A stretch of 64,000 bases of DNA from JACCXJ01 sp050740695 (GCA_050740695.1 JBOIDR010000004.1:7486-71485), one strand, 5' to 3'; positions 34,077 to 43,476 are shown, numbered from the stretch's first letter. The notes: generated by a model from the sequence alone, not told the origin. Made by a program: numbers and translations.

Positions 34077-35438
34077 GTGTTCGATGATCTCACGGGACGC
34101 CTCGCACGCATCGTCCGCGATCTGCGCGGCCAGGGGCGCCTGAGCGAAGAAAACATCCAGGGGACCCTGCGCGAGCTGCGCTTGGCGTTCCTGGAGGCCG
34201 ATGTGGCCCTGCCGGTGGTGCGCGGTTTCATCGAGCACATCCGCGCGCGGGCGGTCGGGCAGGAGGTGTTGCAGAGCCTAACCCCCGGCCAGGCCCTCAT
34301 CCGCATCGTGCGTGACGAACTGACCACGCTCATGGGCGAGCGCTGCGAGGAATTGAACCTGCGCCAGGCGCCGCCCAATGTGGTGATGGTGGCCGGGTTA
34401 CAGGGCTCCGGCAAGACCACGACCGTCGCCAAGCTCGCGCGCCGCCTCAACACAGAGGACAAGAAATCCGTGTTCCTGGCCTCCTGCGATGTCCACCGCC
34501 CGGCGGCCATCGACCAGCTCGCCGTCTTGGCGCGCGAAATCGGGGTGGACTGCTTCCCGGCCGATCCGAAAGACGGCGCGGTGGCGATCGCGGAGGCGGC
34601 GCTCGGGCAGGCGCGCAAGGGATTCTACGATGTCTTCCTCGTGGACACCGCCGGGCGCTTGCACATCGACAGCGAGATGATGGACGAGATCAAGCGCCTC
34701 CATGCGGTCCTGAATCCGATCGAGACCCTGTTCGTGGTGGACAGCATGAGCGGCCAGGACGCCGCCACGACCGCCCGTGCCTTCCACGAGGCCCTGCCCC
34801 TGACCGGCGTGATCCTGACCAAGGCCGACGGCGATGCCCGCGGGGGCGCGGCGCTGTCGGTGCGTTTCATTACCGGCCAGCCCATCAAGTTCGTGGGCAT
34901 GGGCGAGAAGACCCATGCGCTCGAGCCCTTTTATCCCGATCGCATCGCGACCCGGATCCTCGGCATGGGCGATGTCCTGGGGCTCATCGAGGAGGTGGAA
35001 CGCCGCGTCGACCGCCAGGAGGCCGAGAAGCTGGCGGAGCGCCTGAAGAAAGGGCAGGGTTTCGATCTGGAGGACTTCCGCATCCAGCTCAAACAGATGC
35101 GCGGGATGGGCGGGATCGGCGGGCTCATGAGCAAGCTGCCCGGCGTATCCGATCTCCCGAAGCCCGTGCAGGACCGGATGGACGAAAAAGAATTGGTGCG
35201 GCTCGAGGCGATCATCGATTCCATGACCCCCGGCGAGCGCCGTTTCCCCGACCTCATCAAGGCCTCGCGCAAGCGCCGCATCTCCGCGGGCTCCGGCACC
35301 GAGGTCCAGGACGTCAACCGCCTGCTCAAGCAATTCACCCAGATCCAGAAGACCATGAAACGCGCCTCGAAGAAAGGCGGTCTCCAGAAGCTCATGCGCG
35401 CCATGGGCGGGCGCCTGCCGCCGGGGCTACCGCATTGA
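34077..35438 (+). CDS. ffh: signal recognition particle protein Ffh
   Basis: The 453-residue GTPase has N domain, G domain motifs GLQGSGKTTT, DTAGR and TKADGDARGG, and a methionine-rich M domain (LKQMRGMGGIGG, SRKRRISAGSG, MKRASKKGG) that binds 4.5S RNA and signal sequences. It targets membrane proteins co-translationally with FtsY. The start is GTG at 34077; no normal promoter or ribosome site separates it from the 14-bp repeat, whose AGAGAG lies about 11-16 bases upstream. The usual neighbours rpsP-rimM-trmD do not follow; a foreign segment begins at the stop codon. Confidence 0.96.
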   Translation: MFDDLTGRLARIVRDLRGQGRLSEENIQGTLRELRLAFLEADVALPVVRGFIEHIRARAVGQEVLQSLTPGQALIRIVRDELTTLMGERCEELNLRQAPPNVVMVAGLQGSGKTTTVAKLARRLNTEDKKSVFLASCDVHRPAAIDQLAVLAREIGVDCFPADPKDGAVAIAEAALGQARKGFYDVFLVDTAGRLHIDSEMMDEIKRLHAVLNPIETLFVVDSMSGQDAATTARAFHEALPLTGVILTKADGDARGGAALSVRFITGQPIKFVGMGEKTHALEPFYPDRIATRILGMGDVLGLIEEVERRVDRQEAEKLAERLKKGQGFDLEDFRIQLKQMRGMGGIGGLMSKLPGVSDLPKPVQDRMDEKELVRLEAIIDSMTPGERRFPDLIKASRKRRISAGSGTEVQDVNRLLKQFTQIQKTMKRASKKGGLQKLMRAMGGRLPPGLPH

Positions 35439-35564
35439 CAGCATCGGTGGCGCGATCTGGCTGCCCCACCTCGTCGTGGGCCCATGCCAGGAATCGACAA
35501 ACAACGGGTTGTCATCGCCATAGCCGCGCGCGAAGTTCCGAAGCCCGTCTGCCGAGGCCACCGA
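35427..35564 (-). pseudogene. MaoC-like dehydratase fragment
   Basis: Between two minus-strand stops, 45 codons read VASADGLRNFARGYGDDNPL followed by FVDSWHGPTTRWGSQIAPPML. This is the hot-dog MaoC/FAS1-dehydratase N-terminal pattern (xxxFAxxxGDDNPLFxD...TRWGxxIAPPTM). Only that motif remains. It overlaps the last bases of ffh on the other strand, so it marks the edge of the inserted segment. Such genes often neighbour P450s in actinobacterial lipid or steroid catabolism. Confidence 0.6.
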
Positions 35565-35672
35565 CTAGTACTCATCGCCATCGGCGCATCGAGGCCGAGG
35601 AGATGTGCCCGCTCGATCGTCCTCGTTGATTGATCGGGTAATCGACCTGTTCACTTGCCTCCCCCACTGCGA

Positions 35673-36893
35673 TCACCGCAACCTGATCGGCAGGCTGCGC
35701 AACCCGCGCAGCGACTGTGTCGGCTTGTACCGCAGTTCCGAGCGGGCGACGGCCAGCTCGATGTGCTCGAACCGCTGCACCAACGCGGCGATCGCCGTCC
35801 TGCCTTCGAGGCGCGCCAGCTCGCTGCCGAGGCAGTAGTGGGCCCCGACCGCGAACGTGATGTGACGGTTCGGGTCGCGACCGAGGTCGAGCACGTCCGG
35901 GTGGTCGAACACGCCTTCGTCACGATTGGCGGAGATGATCATCCCGAGCACGTTGCTGCCCTTCGGGATGGTCACGCCTGCGACCTCGACATCCTCCAAG
36001 GTGATCCGGGCCGCGCCGCACGGCGTCGGAGTGGTGTAGCGGAGGAGCTCCTCGACGGCGGTATCGATCAGCTCCGGGTTCTCTCGCAGGCGCACCAGCT
36101 GTTCAGGGTTGTCGAGGAGCGCGAGCGTGGCACTGCCGATGAGATTCGCGGTGCTCTCGTGACCGGCGAGCAACAGCAGGAAGATCATCGCGAGGACCTC
36201 CTGATCGTTGAGGTGGTCGCCTTCCTCCTTGGCCCGCACCAGGGCTGAGATGAGCCGATCATCGGGCTCGGCCCGACGCTGCTCGGCGAGTCGCTCGAAC
36301 AGCCGCATCATTCGCTGCCCGTTCGGAAGCGCACGGATGAGCTGGATCGGGCCCGCGACGACACCCTCGGAGAACCGCCGCATCCACATGTGGAACCGAT
36401 CGCGGTCGGCGTCACTGACACCGAGCATCTCGGCGATCACCGACAGGGGAAGGGGTACGGCGTACTGCTCCACCAGGTCGACGACGTCACGGCCATCCAG
36501 ATCATCGAGGAGCACGGCGACGGTCCGATCGATGTCGTTCGCCATGCGTTGGACCATCTTCGGTGCGAACGCCTTGTTGACGAGACCACGCAGCCGCTTG
36601 TGGTCCGGGTCGTCCTTGAAGACCATGCTGTCGGCCAGCAGGCGGAACATCCGGGGCATGAGCTTCATCAAACCGGGACGGTCGTCGTTCGAGAACCGCT
36701 TGTCGGTGTGGAGCATCATCACGTCGTCGTAGCGAGCGAGGAGGTAGCCGCCCTTCCGCATGAGCTGTTTTGACCTGACGCGGGACACGGGGGAGTTGCG
36801 GCGTAGCTCTGCGTAGCGCGGGAACGGGTTTGTGAACATGATCGGATCAGAGAGATCCGTCAGCTCCAGGTGATCCATGGTCGGTGCAGCCAT
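35673..36893 (-). CDS. cytochrome P450
   Basis: The 406-residue protein, taken from the ATG at 36893 after a strong GGAGGAA site, is a soluble class I bacterial P450. The I-helix AGHESTANLIG holds the oxygen-activating acid/Thr pair, the K-helix ExxR lies in VEELLRYTT, and the haem-cysteine loop is FAVGAHYCLGSELAR. The loop has Ala instead of the first usual Gly. Start at the longer upstream frame is rejected because the ribosome site and family N terminus (MDHLELTDLSDP) agree with 36893. No ferredoxin or reductase is adjacent. Family style is actinobacterial; it probably hydroxylates a lipid or terpenoid. It lies downstream of a terpene-cyclase-like gene on the same strand. Confidence 0.92.
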   Translation of the reverse strand: MAAPTMDHLELTDLSDPIMFTNPFPRYAELRRNSPVSRVRSKQLMRKGGYLLARYDDVMMLHTDKRFSNDDRPGLMKLMPRMFRLLADSMVFKDDPDHKRLRGLVNKAFAPKMVQRMANDIDRTVAVLLDDLDGRDVVDLVEQYAVPLPLSVIAEMLGVSDADRDRFHMWMRRFSEGVVAGPIQLIRALPNGQRMMRLFERLAEQRRAEPDDRLISALVRAKEEGDHLNDQEVLAMIFLLLLAGHESTANLIGSATLALLDNPEQLVRLRENPELIDTAVEELLRYTTPTPCGAARITLEDVEVAGVTIPKGSNVLGMIISANRDEGVFDHPDVLDLGRDPNRHITFAVGAHYCLGSELARLEGRTAIAALVQRFEHIELAVARSELRYKPTQSLRGLRSLPIRLR

Positions 36894-37123
36894 GAGCAGT
36901 TCCTCCGGGAGGCGGGGTGGCTCAGCGAAGCGCCGGCCCACCGAGGTGATGGTCAGAGAGCTCGATCGGGTGTCGCATGCCATGTCAGCCCCCGGACGGG
37001 TTGCACAGATCGAAGGCAAACGTCGGCCAGACGCGGCGCCTCCTTCTCCCAGCTCCTCGACCGTCCACCTGCCTCGGTGATCACGGCGACCCGTCCGTTC
37101 AAGTCTCGGAATCAGGCAATTTA

Positions 37124-38527
37124 TTAGTCCGCATTGTGTAGCCCTCTGTCCTTCCACCGACAAATGGCCTCTACGGCCATCGCTGTCGTGAGCGCGCTTG
37201 AATGCCAGATAAGCCTGTCACCATATGGGAAGTTAGCAACGCAGAACGGTTCGTCCGGCCAAGCTCCTGTGACCGGATCCTGGCCGGACAGCAAGTAGGT
37301 CATTCCTGCATCGATTTCTGGACCCTCGTATCCAACCATCAATAGGGCTGAGCATGCAAAGGCCGTATCGAGAAATCCATTACCATCCCCCCAATAGCAT
37401 GTGCCACCTTTGGCCCAATGTGCGTTATTGATGAGGTCAGTGGTAATTACCTTGATAGAGGGGCTCAAATCGACGACATCGCCGCAACTGTATGCGCGTG
37501 CTACACAGTAATGAAGGACGTTATTATTTATATAATATGAGCACAAGCTTGATGTATCGAGTTTGCTAAAGGTTAGTATTGTATAGCTTAGGCCATCGTT
37601 TACTGCACGTACAGCATCTTCGAAGCCCGTGCATCCACGGTGTCCAAACTTACCAAGCGCGTAAAGCACATTGGCATTGGATACGATATCAACGTCGTTG
37701 ACCTTGGGACCACTTGGGTACCAACCATCAGCACAAGCCTGGTGCTCGCCAACCTGGCAAGCGCAAGGCATCCAGGTGAGATAGGCGCCGCTACCGACAG
37801 GAAGCCACTCCTGGCGATTTCGAAGCTTGTCTGTACCGATGTCCCTCCACTCAGCAAAAACTTCACATAAGTGCGGAACATCATATGTAGAATTTCCTGT
37901 AGAATTATGTTCCATAATGGCTGCCCAAATGCAAGCTGTGTCGTCAGCATCGTTGGGGGCTCGCCATGCACGTGGGAAGAATTTAATGTTAACTGGACTG
38001 CGGGAGCCACCGAGGCCTAATGAACCTCCTTTCAGTTGCATCAGTTTAGATGGAATCTCCAGAAGTATACTGCGCTTTGGCGGGGCATATGGCCAAAAGC
38101 CATAGGTGTAGGCCGTTGAACAGCCTTGGCACGTAGAGTGAAACTGCCGCATAAAACAAATAGCGTCGTTCCGCATTTGACGAATGACAGCGCGGCTCTC
38201 CTCCGAGAGATCGTCTGCATGGAGGTGACAATTCGCAGAGACGACGAGAGCATGGTAGATAAAGGAGACAACAAAAGGGCTCAGGTCCCGGACGAATGGT
38301 CCGCGAGGTGCAAAGGAGATGCACTGGGGCCAGCTGCCGTACTCGAACGACGGAAGGCCTTGATAAGTGACGTGGTTTTGAGTCGAGTACAGAAATGAAA
38401 TTGCAGAGGAGAGCCCATGGCCAGAAGGTGTTGCATGAGGGTCTTGCGCGTCAACGCAGGACGGATCGGACTTAACAAAAAATCTTCGTACGATTCCATA
38501 CGCGAAACGAATGATGAATTCGCGCAC
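37124..38527 (-). CDS. terpene-cyclase-like alpha-toroid protein with DxDD motif
   Basis: The 467-residue protein (GTG start at 38527) has repeated helix pairs such as SAISFLYSTQNHVTYQGLPS, GFLDTAFACSALLMVGYEGP and LTTAMAVEAICRW, the style of squalene/terpene cyclase barrels. Residues 193-198 read DADDTA, matching the DxDDTA acid motif by which class II cyclases protonate their substrate. QW-like ends (TGAWPDEPFC) are weak. Many cysteines are scattered through it. It is markedly more AT-rich than its neighbours. I do not recognise a close family; an unrelated toroid (glycan-active or prenyltransferase-like) is the main alternative. It lies 230 bases upstream of the P450. Confidence 0.5.
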   Translation of the reverse strand: MREFIIRFAYGIVRRFFVKSDPSCVDAQDPHATPSGHGLSSAISFLYSTQNHVTYQGLPSFEYGSWPQCISFAPRGPFVRDLSPFVVSFIYHALVVSANCHLHADDLSEESRAVIRQMRNDAICFMRQFHSTCQGCSTAYTYGFWPYAPPKRSILLEIPSKLMQLKGGSLGLGGSRSPVNIKFFPRAWRAPNDADDTACIWAAIMEHNSTGNSTYDVPHLCEVFAEWRDIGTDKLRNRQEWLPVGSGAYLTWMPCACQVGEHQACADGWYPSGPKVNDVDIVSNANVLYALGKFGHRGCTGFEDAVRAVNDGLSYTILTFSKLDTSSLCSYYINNNVLHYCVARAYSCGDVVDLSPSIKVITTDLINNAHWAKGGTCYWGDGNGFLDTAFACSALLMVGYEGPEIDAGMTYLLSGQDPVTGAWPDEPFCVANFPYGDRLIWHSSALTTAMAVEAICRWKDRGLHNAD

Positions 38528-39001
38528 CGTTGTCAGTTCGCACAGACCGCCACGTCACGTTTAATCGCCCATAGCGAACGCTGTCGCGCCGAGAGTCGTG
38601 TCATTTCGCAATCGACTTTGGCCAAGTCCGCGGTTGCTAGGGTACCCAAGGCGATAGCCGCCGCGAACGTGGTCGGGAGACATTTGGGTGACGAAATCTG
38701 AGGATCCTCTTCGGGTGGCACTTTGACCTCAAACGAACGATCTGTCAACCCCGAGTGCAGGACCGCTACAAGAGACACCGTCATCGCGAAGCGCGCATCC
38801 GTTCCACGCAGCGCAGCGCTGCATCTCTCTGCGCATCTCTTCGGCGCTGCAGGAGTGGCGGCGCCGTGGCCGGGCAGGACCCAGTGGACGCTCATCCTGG
38901 AGAGACGCTGCATTGATTCGATCGGGGCTCGTCTGCTACACTTTGTCGCATCGGTACCACATGGGGACACGCGGGCGAGCGGGCCGCTCGCGGGGGACAC
39001 C
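38528..39001. other. intergenic, no gene supported
   Basis: Transition from the AT-richer island back to GC-rich DNA. Both strands have open frames but none with a recognisable product or start signal. The sequence just before 39002 resembles the leader of the response regulators further on only weakly. Confidence 0.4.
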
Positions 39002-39337
39002 GTGCAGGATCTCAAGACCATACTCCTCGTCGAGGACCACCCGAACGACGTGGAGCCGACGCTCGAGGCGCTTGCTGACTATCGCCTCGCGAATGACATC
39101 GTGGTGGTCAACGACGGCGTGGCCACCCTCGACTACCCCTATCGGCGCGGCCGGTTCGCGGGGCGCGAGCCTGCGCCTCGGCGGTGGTGCTCCTCGACCT
39201 CGAGATGCCCAAGGTGGACGGACTCGCGGTGCCGCGCACCGTCAAGGCCGACCCGGCCTCGAAGCCCATCCCCGTGATACTCACCTCCTCGTGCCAGGGG
39301 CGCGGCGTCGTCGGGTGCTACGCGCTCGGTGCAAAGA
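39002..39337 (+). pseudogene. frameshifted response regulator (Rcp-like)
   Basis: From GTG 39002 the frame gives LKTILLVEDHPNDVEPTLEA and DYRLANDIVVVNDGVATLDY, then a frameshift near 39165-39183, after which VVLLDLEMPKVDGLAVPRTV and ILTSS continue in the next frame. It is a paralogue of the regulators at 43578 and 44721 but lacks the last third (the KPVDFAQF part). The second half is now fused in frame to the TonB receptor. Confidence 0.8.
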
Positions 39338-41328
39338 AACGAGGACGCAGGATCCATCGTGCCCGGACCTGGGCCGGCGGACTCTGTGCCTCGTTGTTGG
39401 CGCTGGCAGCGGTGAACTGCCGGGCGGGTGAAACGGCGCCGGCGCCGTCGAGCGACGCGGCGCGCGTCCCGGCGGAGAGCGGCGTGGCCCAACTGAAAAA
39501 GTTGAGCTTGGAAGAGCTCATGGACATCGAGGTGACTTCGGTTTCCAAGCGTCCGGAGAGACTGTCGGAGACGGCATCGGCCATCCAGGTCATTACGCAA
39601 GAGGATATTCGTCGCTCCGGCGCGACGCGCCTGCCCGAGGCGTTGCGCCTGGCCTCGAACCTGGAAGTGGCGCAGATCGATTCGCGCCAGTGGGCCATCA
39701 GTGCGCGGGGATTCAACAGCCCGTTCTCCAACAAGCTGCTGGTGCTGATAGACGGGCGAACGGTCTATACGCCGCTGTTCGCCGGGGTGTTTTGGGAGGT
39801 CCAGGATACGCTCCTGGAGGACATCGATCGGATCGAGGTCATCAGCGGGCCAGGCGCCACGTTGTGGGGCGCCAACGCGGTCAATGGCGTGATCAACATC
39901 ATCACGAAGGACGCGAAGGACACTCAAGGGGCGCTGCTGGCGGACGGCGGCGGTACGGAGTTGCGCGGTTTCGGCGGCGTTCGCTATGGCGGCGCGCTCG
40001 CTCCCAACCTTCGGTACCGTGTCTACGGCAAGTATTTCGACCGCGACGACACCGTGCTGCCCGACGGTCTGGATGGGGGCGACGACTGGCATATGGGCCA
40101 GGGCGGGTTTCGCATGGACTGGGACGCGTCGGAAGGCAACGCCTTCACTGTGCAAGGAGACGGTTACGACGGCCGGATTTCACAGGCGGGCGCAGATGAC
40201 ATCGACGTGAGCGGGGCCAATGTGATCGGTCGGTGGTCACACACCTTTTACGAACGCTCCGATCTCACGTTGCAGTTATATTACGACCGGACCCACCGCA
40301 ACGATCCTCGCACAATTTCCGAAGACCTCGACACCTACGATGTGGATTTCCAACACCGCTTTCCCCTGGGTGAGCGGCACGATATCGTCTGGGGACTCGG
40401 CTACCGGTTGATCGAGGACGACGTCAGCAACGGCCCCATTGTGGCCTTTCTCCCACCCCAGGTCTCGCGGCAGTGGTTCAGCGGATTCGTGCAGGATGAA
40501 ATGGCGCTGATGAAGGACCGGCTACACCTGACGATCGGCACCAAGATCGAGCACAACGATTACACCGGGTTTGAATTTCAACCCAGCGGCCGGCTGGCTT
40601 GGAGGCTGAGCGAGCAGCAAACCCTCTGGTCGGCCATTTCGCGCGCGGTCAGAACGCCTTCTCGGGTTGACCGGGAGTTGTTTCAGCCCGTCAGCCCCCC
40701 GTTCCTCATCGCCGGCGGACCCGATTTCGACTCCGAAGAGCTGCTCGCCTACGAGCTGGGATATCGCGTTCAACCCTTCTCCCGGCTCGCCCTTTCCTTG
40801 GCGGCCTATTACAACGACTACGACGACCTCCGCAGCCAGGAACAGGTCAGTCCGCCTATGGCCCTTCCCGTCATAGTAGCCAACGGGCTGGAAGGCGAAT
40901 CCTACGGCGCGGAATTGACGGCGGACTATCGAGTCACCGATTGGTGGCGGCTCCGAGCAGGCTACACGGAATTGCGGATCGACCTCCGTCCCAAACCCGA
41001 CAGCACCGACACCACCCAGGGCAGCAACGAATCGAATGATTCGAAGCATTACTTTTCCCTGCGTTCGTTGCTGGATCTGCCGGGTCGTTGGGAATTGGAC
41101 GCCGCGTTTCGCTACGTGAGCCGCATCGACAATCAGCAGGTTCCGGCCTATGGGGAGTTGGATGTGCGCCTCGGCTGGCGGCCGAGCCCGGAGCTGGAAT
41201 TTTCCATGGTCGGTCAAAATCTCCTGCACGATGAGCACGCCGAATTTGGCGCCTTGACTACACTTGGAGAGATTACACGCAGAGAGATTGAACGCGGCGT
41301 GTTTGCGAAACTCTTATGGCGCTTTTGA
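39184..41328 (+). CDS. TonB-dependent receptor with response-regulator-derived N terminus
   Basis: The outer-membrane receptor body is intact: a signal-like stretch (GGLCASLLALAAVNCRAGE), plug domain (about 105-240; SETASAIQVITQEDI, ISARGFNSPFSNKLLVLIDG, VISGPGATLWGANAVNGVINI) and a beta barrel ending in KLLWRF with terminal Phe. It imports a siderophore, vitamin or similar ligand with TonB energy. No ATG or GTG lies directly before the signal; the only in-frame starts are in a broken response regulator (VLLDLEMPKVDG) upstream, so about 50 foreign residues would precede the signal. Either an unusual start is used or the gene is impaired. YfiR follows 12 bases later. Confidence 0.8.
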   Translation: MVLLDLEMPKVDGLAVPRTVKADPASKPIPVILTSSCQGRGVVGCYALGAKKRGRRIHRARTWAGGLCASLLALAAVNCRAGETAPAPSSDAARVPAESGVAQLKKLSLEELMDIEVTSVSKRPERLSETASAIQVITQEDIRRSGATRLPEALRLASNLEVAQIDSRQWAISARGFNSPFSNKLLVLIDGRTVYTPLFAGVFWEVQDTLLEDIDRIEVISGPGATLWGANAVNGVINIITKDAKDTQGALLADGGGTELRGFGGVRYGGALAPNLRYRVYGKYFDRDDTVLPDGLDGGDDWHMGQGGFRMDWDASEGNAFTVQGDGYDGRISQAGADDIDVSGANVIGRWSHTFYERSDLTLQLYYDRTHRNDPRTISEDLDTYDVDFQHRFPLGERHDIVWGLGYRLIEDDVSNGPIVAFLPPQVSRQWFSGFVQDEMALMKDRLHLTIGTKIEHNDYTGFEFQPSGRLAWRLSEQQTLWSAISRAVRTPSRVDRELFQPVSPPFLIAGGPDFDSEELLAYELGYRVQPFSRLALSLAAYYNDYDDLRSQEQVSPPMALPVIVANGLEGESYGAELTADYRVTDWWRLRAGYTELRIDLRPKPDSTDTTQGSNESNDSKHYFSLRSLLDLPGRWELDAAFRYVSRIDNQQVPAYGELDVRLGWRPSPELEFSMVGQNLLHDEHAEFGALTTLGEITRREIERGVFAKLLWRF

Positions 41329-41340
41329 GAGGGTTAGAGC

Positions 41341-41919
41341 GTGCCAGGAGACGAAGCGCGCATCAACAGAGGTCTATCCGCGGCTTGGTTGGTTCTGTCG
41401 GCCTTGCTGCTTTCGGGCGGACTGGGCTTGTCGCTGCAAGCAGCGGCGCCTCGGGAGTATCAGCTCAAGGCCGTTTTCCTGTTCAACTTTGCTCAGTTTG
41501 TAGAGTGGCCTCCCCAAGCCTTCGCCGACGCGCAGACTCCGCTGGTCATTGGCGTGCTCGGAAGGGACCCGTTCGGCGCGTACTTGGATGAGACCGCGCG
41601 CGGTGAAACGGTGAACGACCGATCCTTGGTCGTGCGACGCTATGGCCGCGTGGAAGATATAAACACTTGCCATATCCTGTTCATCAGCCGCTCGGAGGAG
41701 GATCGGCTGGAGCAAATTCTCGCCAGACTGAGAGGCCGGAACATTCTAACCGTGGCCGATGCCGAGGGCTTTGCTCTGTCCGGCGTGATGATCCGCTTCG
41801 TCACTGAAGAAAACAAAATTCGGCTGCGAATCAACCTGGAGGCGGCCCAAGCCGCCAACTTGAAGATCAGTTCCAAGCTACTCAGATCCGCCGAGATTGT
41901 AACCTTGGGGAACGACTAG
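41341..41919 (+). CDS. YfiR family periplasmic protein (DUF4154)
   Basis: The 192-residue protein has an N-terminal signal (LVLSALLLSGGLGLSLQAAA) and the YfiR pattern: EYQLKAVFLFNFAQFVEWPP, LVIGVLGRDPFG, HILFISRSEE, ILTVADAEGFALSGVMIRFVTEENKIRLRINLEAA. YfiR proteins sit in the periplasm and repress membrane diguanylate cyclases or kinases in response to redox or envelope cues. GTG start at 41341. It lies between the TonB receptor and a sensor kinase, only 3 bases before the latter, so it likely regulates that kinase. Confidence 0.9.
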   Translation: MPGDEARINRGLSAAWLVLSALLLSGGLGLSLQAAAPREYQLKAVFLFNFAQFVEWPPQAFADAQTPLVIGVLGRDPFGAYLDETARGETVNDRSLVVRRYGRVEDINTCHILFISRSEEDRLEQILARLRGRNILTVADAEGFALSGVMIRFVTEENKIRLRINLEAAQAANLKISSKLLRSAEIVTLGND

Positions 41920-41922
41920 CCC

Positions 41923-43476
41923 ATGCCGCTCAAAGACACACCGATCCGGCGGAAGCTGATGATGGTGATGGTGCTGACCAGCGGGGTGGTGTTGTTGCTG
42001 ACGTGCGCGGCCTTTATAGCCTACGAGCTGCTGAGCTTCCGACAAACCATGGTCCGGAACGTCAGCACACTGGGCGAAATCATCGCCGCCAACAGCACGG
42101 CGGCACTGGCCTTTGACAACCGGGAAGACGCGCAGGAAATCCTCGCCGCGCTCCGAGCCGAGCGGCATATCGTGGCCGCCAGCCTCTACGACAAGAACGG
42201 AAAACTGTTCTCGAAACACCCAGCTAACCTAGCCGCCACCGCCTTGCCCGCCGCGCCGGAAGGGGACGGCTATCGCTTCGGGCAGGCGCATCTGGCCGCC
42301 TTTCAGCCGGTCGTGCAGGGCGGTAGGCGACTCGGGACACTCTACCTCAGATACGACATGGGGGCCATGTACGAGCGCTTCCAGCTTTACAGCGGCATTG
42401 TCGTTTTGGTGGTCGCCGCTTCCTTATTGGTGGCTTACCTGCTTTCCCGGGTGCTGCAGCGGCAGATCTCGCACCCCATCCTTGCCCTCGTCGAGACCGC
42501 CAAGGCCATCTCGGACCGCCGGGATTATTCCGTCCGCGCGAGGAAGCATAGCCAGGATGAACTGGGCCTGTTGACCGACGCCTTCAACCACATGCTCACG
42601 CAAATCCAGGCGCGGGATCAGGCCTTGAGAGAAAGCCAGGCCCGCCTGCATGAGCTGAACCAGGAATTAGAACGGCGCGTCATCGAGCGCACCACGCAAC
42701 TCGAAGCGATAGAAGCGATCAACAATGAGCTAGAGGCCTTCTCCTATTCGGTCTCCCACGACCTGCGGGCGCCGCTCAGGCACATCGACGGCTTCACCGG
42801 GCTGCTCGAAAGGCACGCCGAGCCCGCGCTCGACGACAAGGGCCGGCGCTATCTCAGGACCATCTCCGAGGCCGTGAAGCAGATGGACACGCTCATCGAC
42901 GATCTGCTCACCTTCTCGCGCCTCGGGCGCGCGGAGCTCCGGCATGGCCCGGTGCGGCTCAAGGATCTCGTGGACGAGGTGCGGCGGATCCTGGATCCCG
43001 AGATCGCCGGACGGGCCGTCGTCTGGGCCATCGGCGAGCTGCCCGAGGTGCGGGGCGACCCGCAGCTCTTGCGGCTGGTGTTCCAGAACCTGATCGAGAA
43101 CGCCCTGAAGTATACCCGTACTAGGCCCGAGGCGCGCATCGAGATCGGCGCCCGGCGCGAGGACGCCGAGACCGTCTGTTCCATCCGCGACAACGGCGTC
43201 GGCTTCGATATGCGCTACGTGGAGCGGCTCTTCGGGGTCTTCCAGCGCCTGCACACGAGCGCCGAGTTCGAGGGCACGGGGATCGGGCTCGCCAGCGTGC
43301 GGCGCATCGTGCGCCGCCATGGCGGGCGGGTGTGGGCGGAAGGGGAGGTCGATCGCGGCGCTTGCTTTTCCTTCGTCCTGCCGGACAGGGACGTCGCTCC
43401 GGCCGCGAACCCCATCGATCGGCCTAGCGCCAAGGCCGACGGCTTTTGGCTGCCGCCTCGTCTTGACCCCACGTGA
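41923..43476 (+). CDS. membrane sensor histidine kinase
   Basis: The 517-residue kinase has helix 1 (about 12-31), a periplasmic sensor of CHASE8 type (NSTAALAFDNREDAQEIL), helix 2 (about 152-174), HAMP (about 176-232), a coiled coil, and phospho-acceptor YSVSHDLRAPLRHIDGF. The ATPase shows the N box VFQNLIENALKY, DNGVGFD and GTGIGLA. The acceptor sequence and Rcp-like downstream regulators resemble the phytochrome-kinase branch, but no chromophore domain is present. It probably phosphorylates the adjacent REC proteins and is controlled by YfiR. Confidence 0.92.
   Translation: MPLKDTPIRRKLMMVMVLTSGVVLLLTCAAFIAYELLSFRQTMVRNVSTLGEIIAANSTAALAFDNREDAQEILAALRAERHIVAASLYDKNGKLFSKHPANLAATALPAAPEGDGYRFGQAHLAAFQPVVQGGRRLGTLYLRYDMGAMYERFQLYSGIVVLVVAASLLVAYLLSRVLQRQISHPILALVETAKAISDRRDYSVRARKHSQDELGLLTDAFNHMLTQIQARDQALRESQARLHELNQELERRVIERTTQLEAIEAINNELEAFSYSVSHDLRAPLRHIDGFTGLLERHAEPALDDKGRRYLRTISEAVKQMDTLIDDLLTFSRLGRAELRHGPVRLKDLVDEVRRILDPEIAGRAVVWAIGELPEVRGDPQLLRLVFQNLIENALKYTRTRPEARIEIGARREDAETVCSIRDNGVGFDMRYVERLFGVFQRLHTSAEFEGTGIGLASVRRIVRRHGGRVWAEGEVDRGACFSFVLPDRDVAPAANPIDRPSAKADGFWLPPRLDPT

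Noticed and set aside
33654..34238. Extension of the CcsA-like protein through the tandem repeat (LSGDYSLG-type peptide)
   Set aside because: Three 14-bp units happen to form an open 42-bp period, but the frame runs through the N gap and antisense to ffh; the natural start is 33653.
38533..39021. 162-codon minus-strand protein
   Set aside because: No motif, no signal for translation and cysteine/serine/arginine-rich composition typical of non-coding frames.
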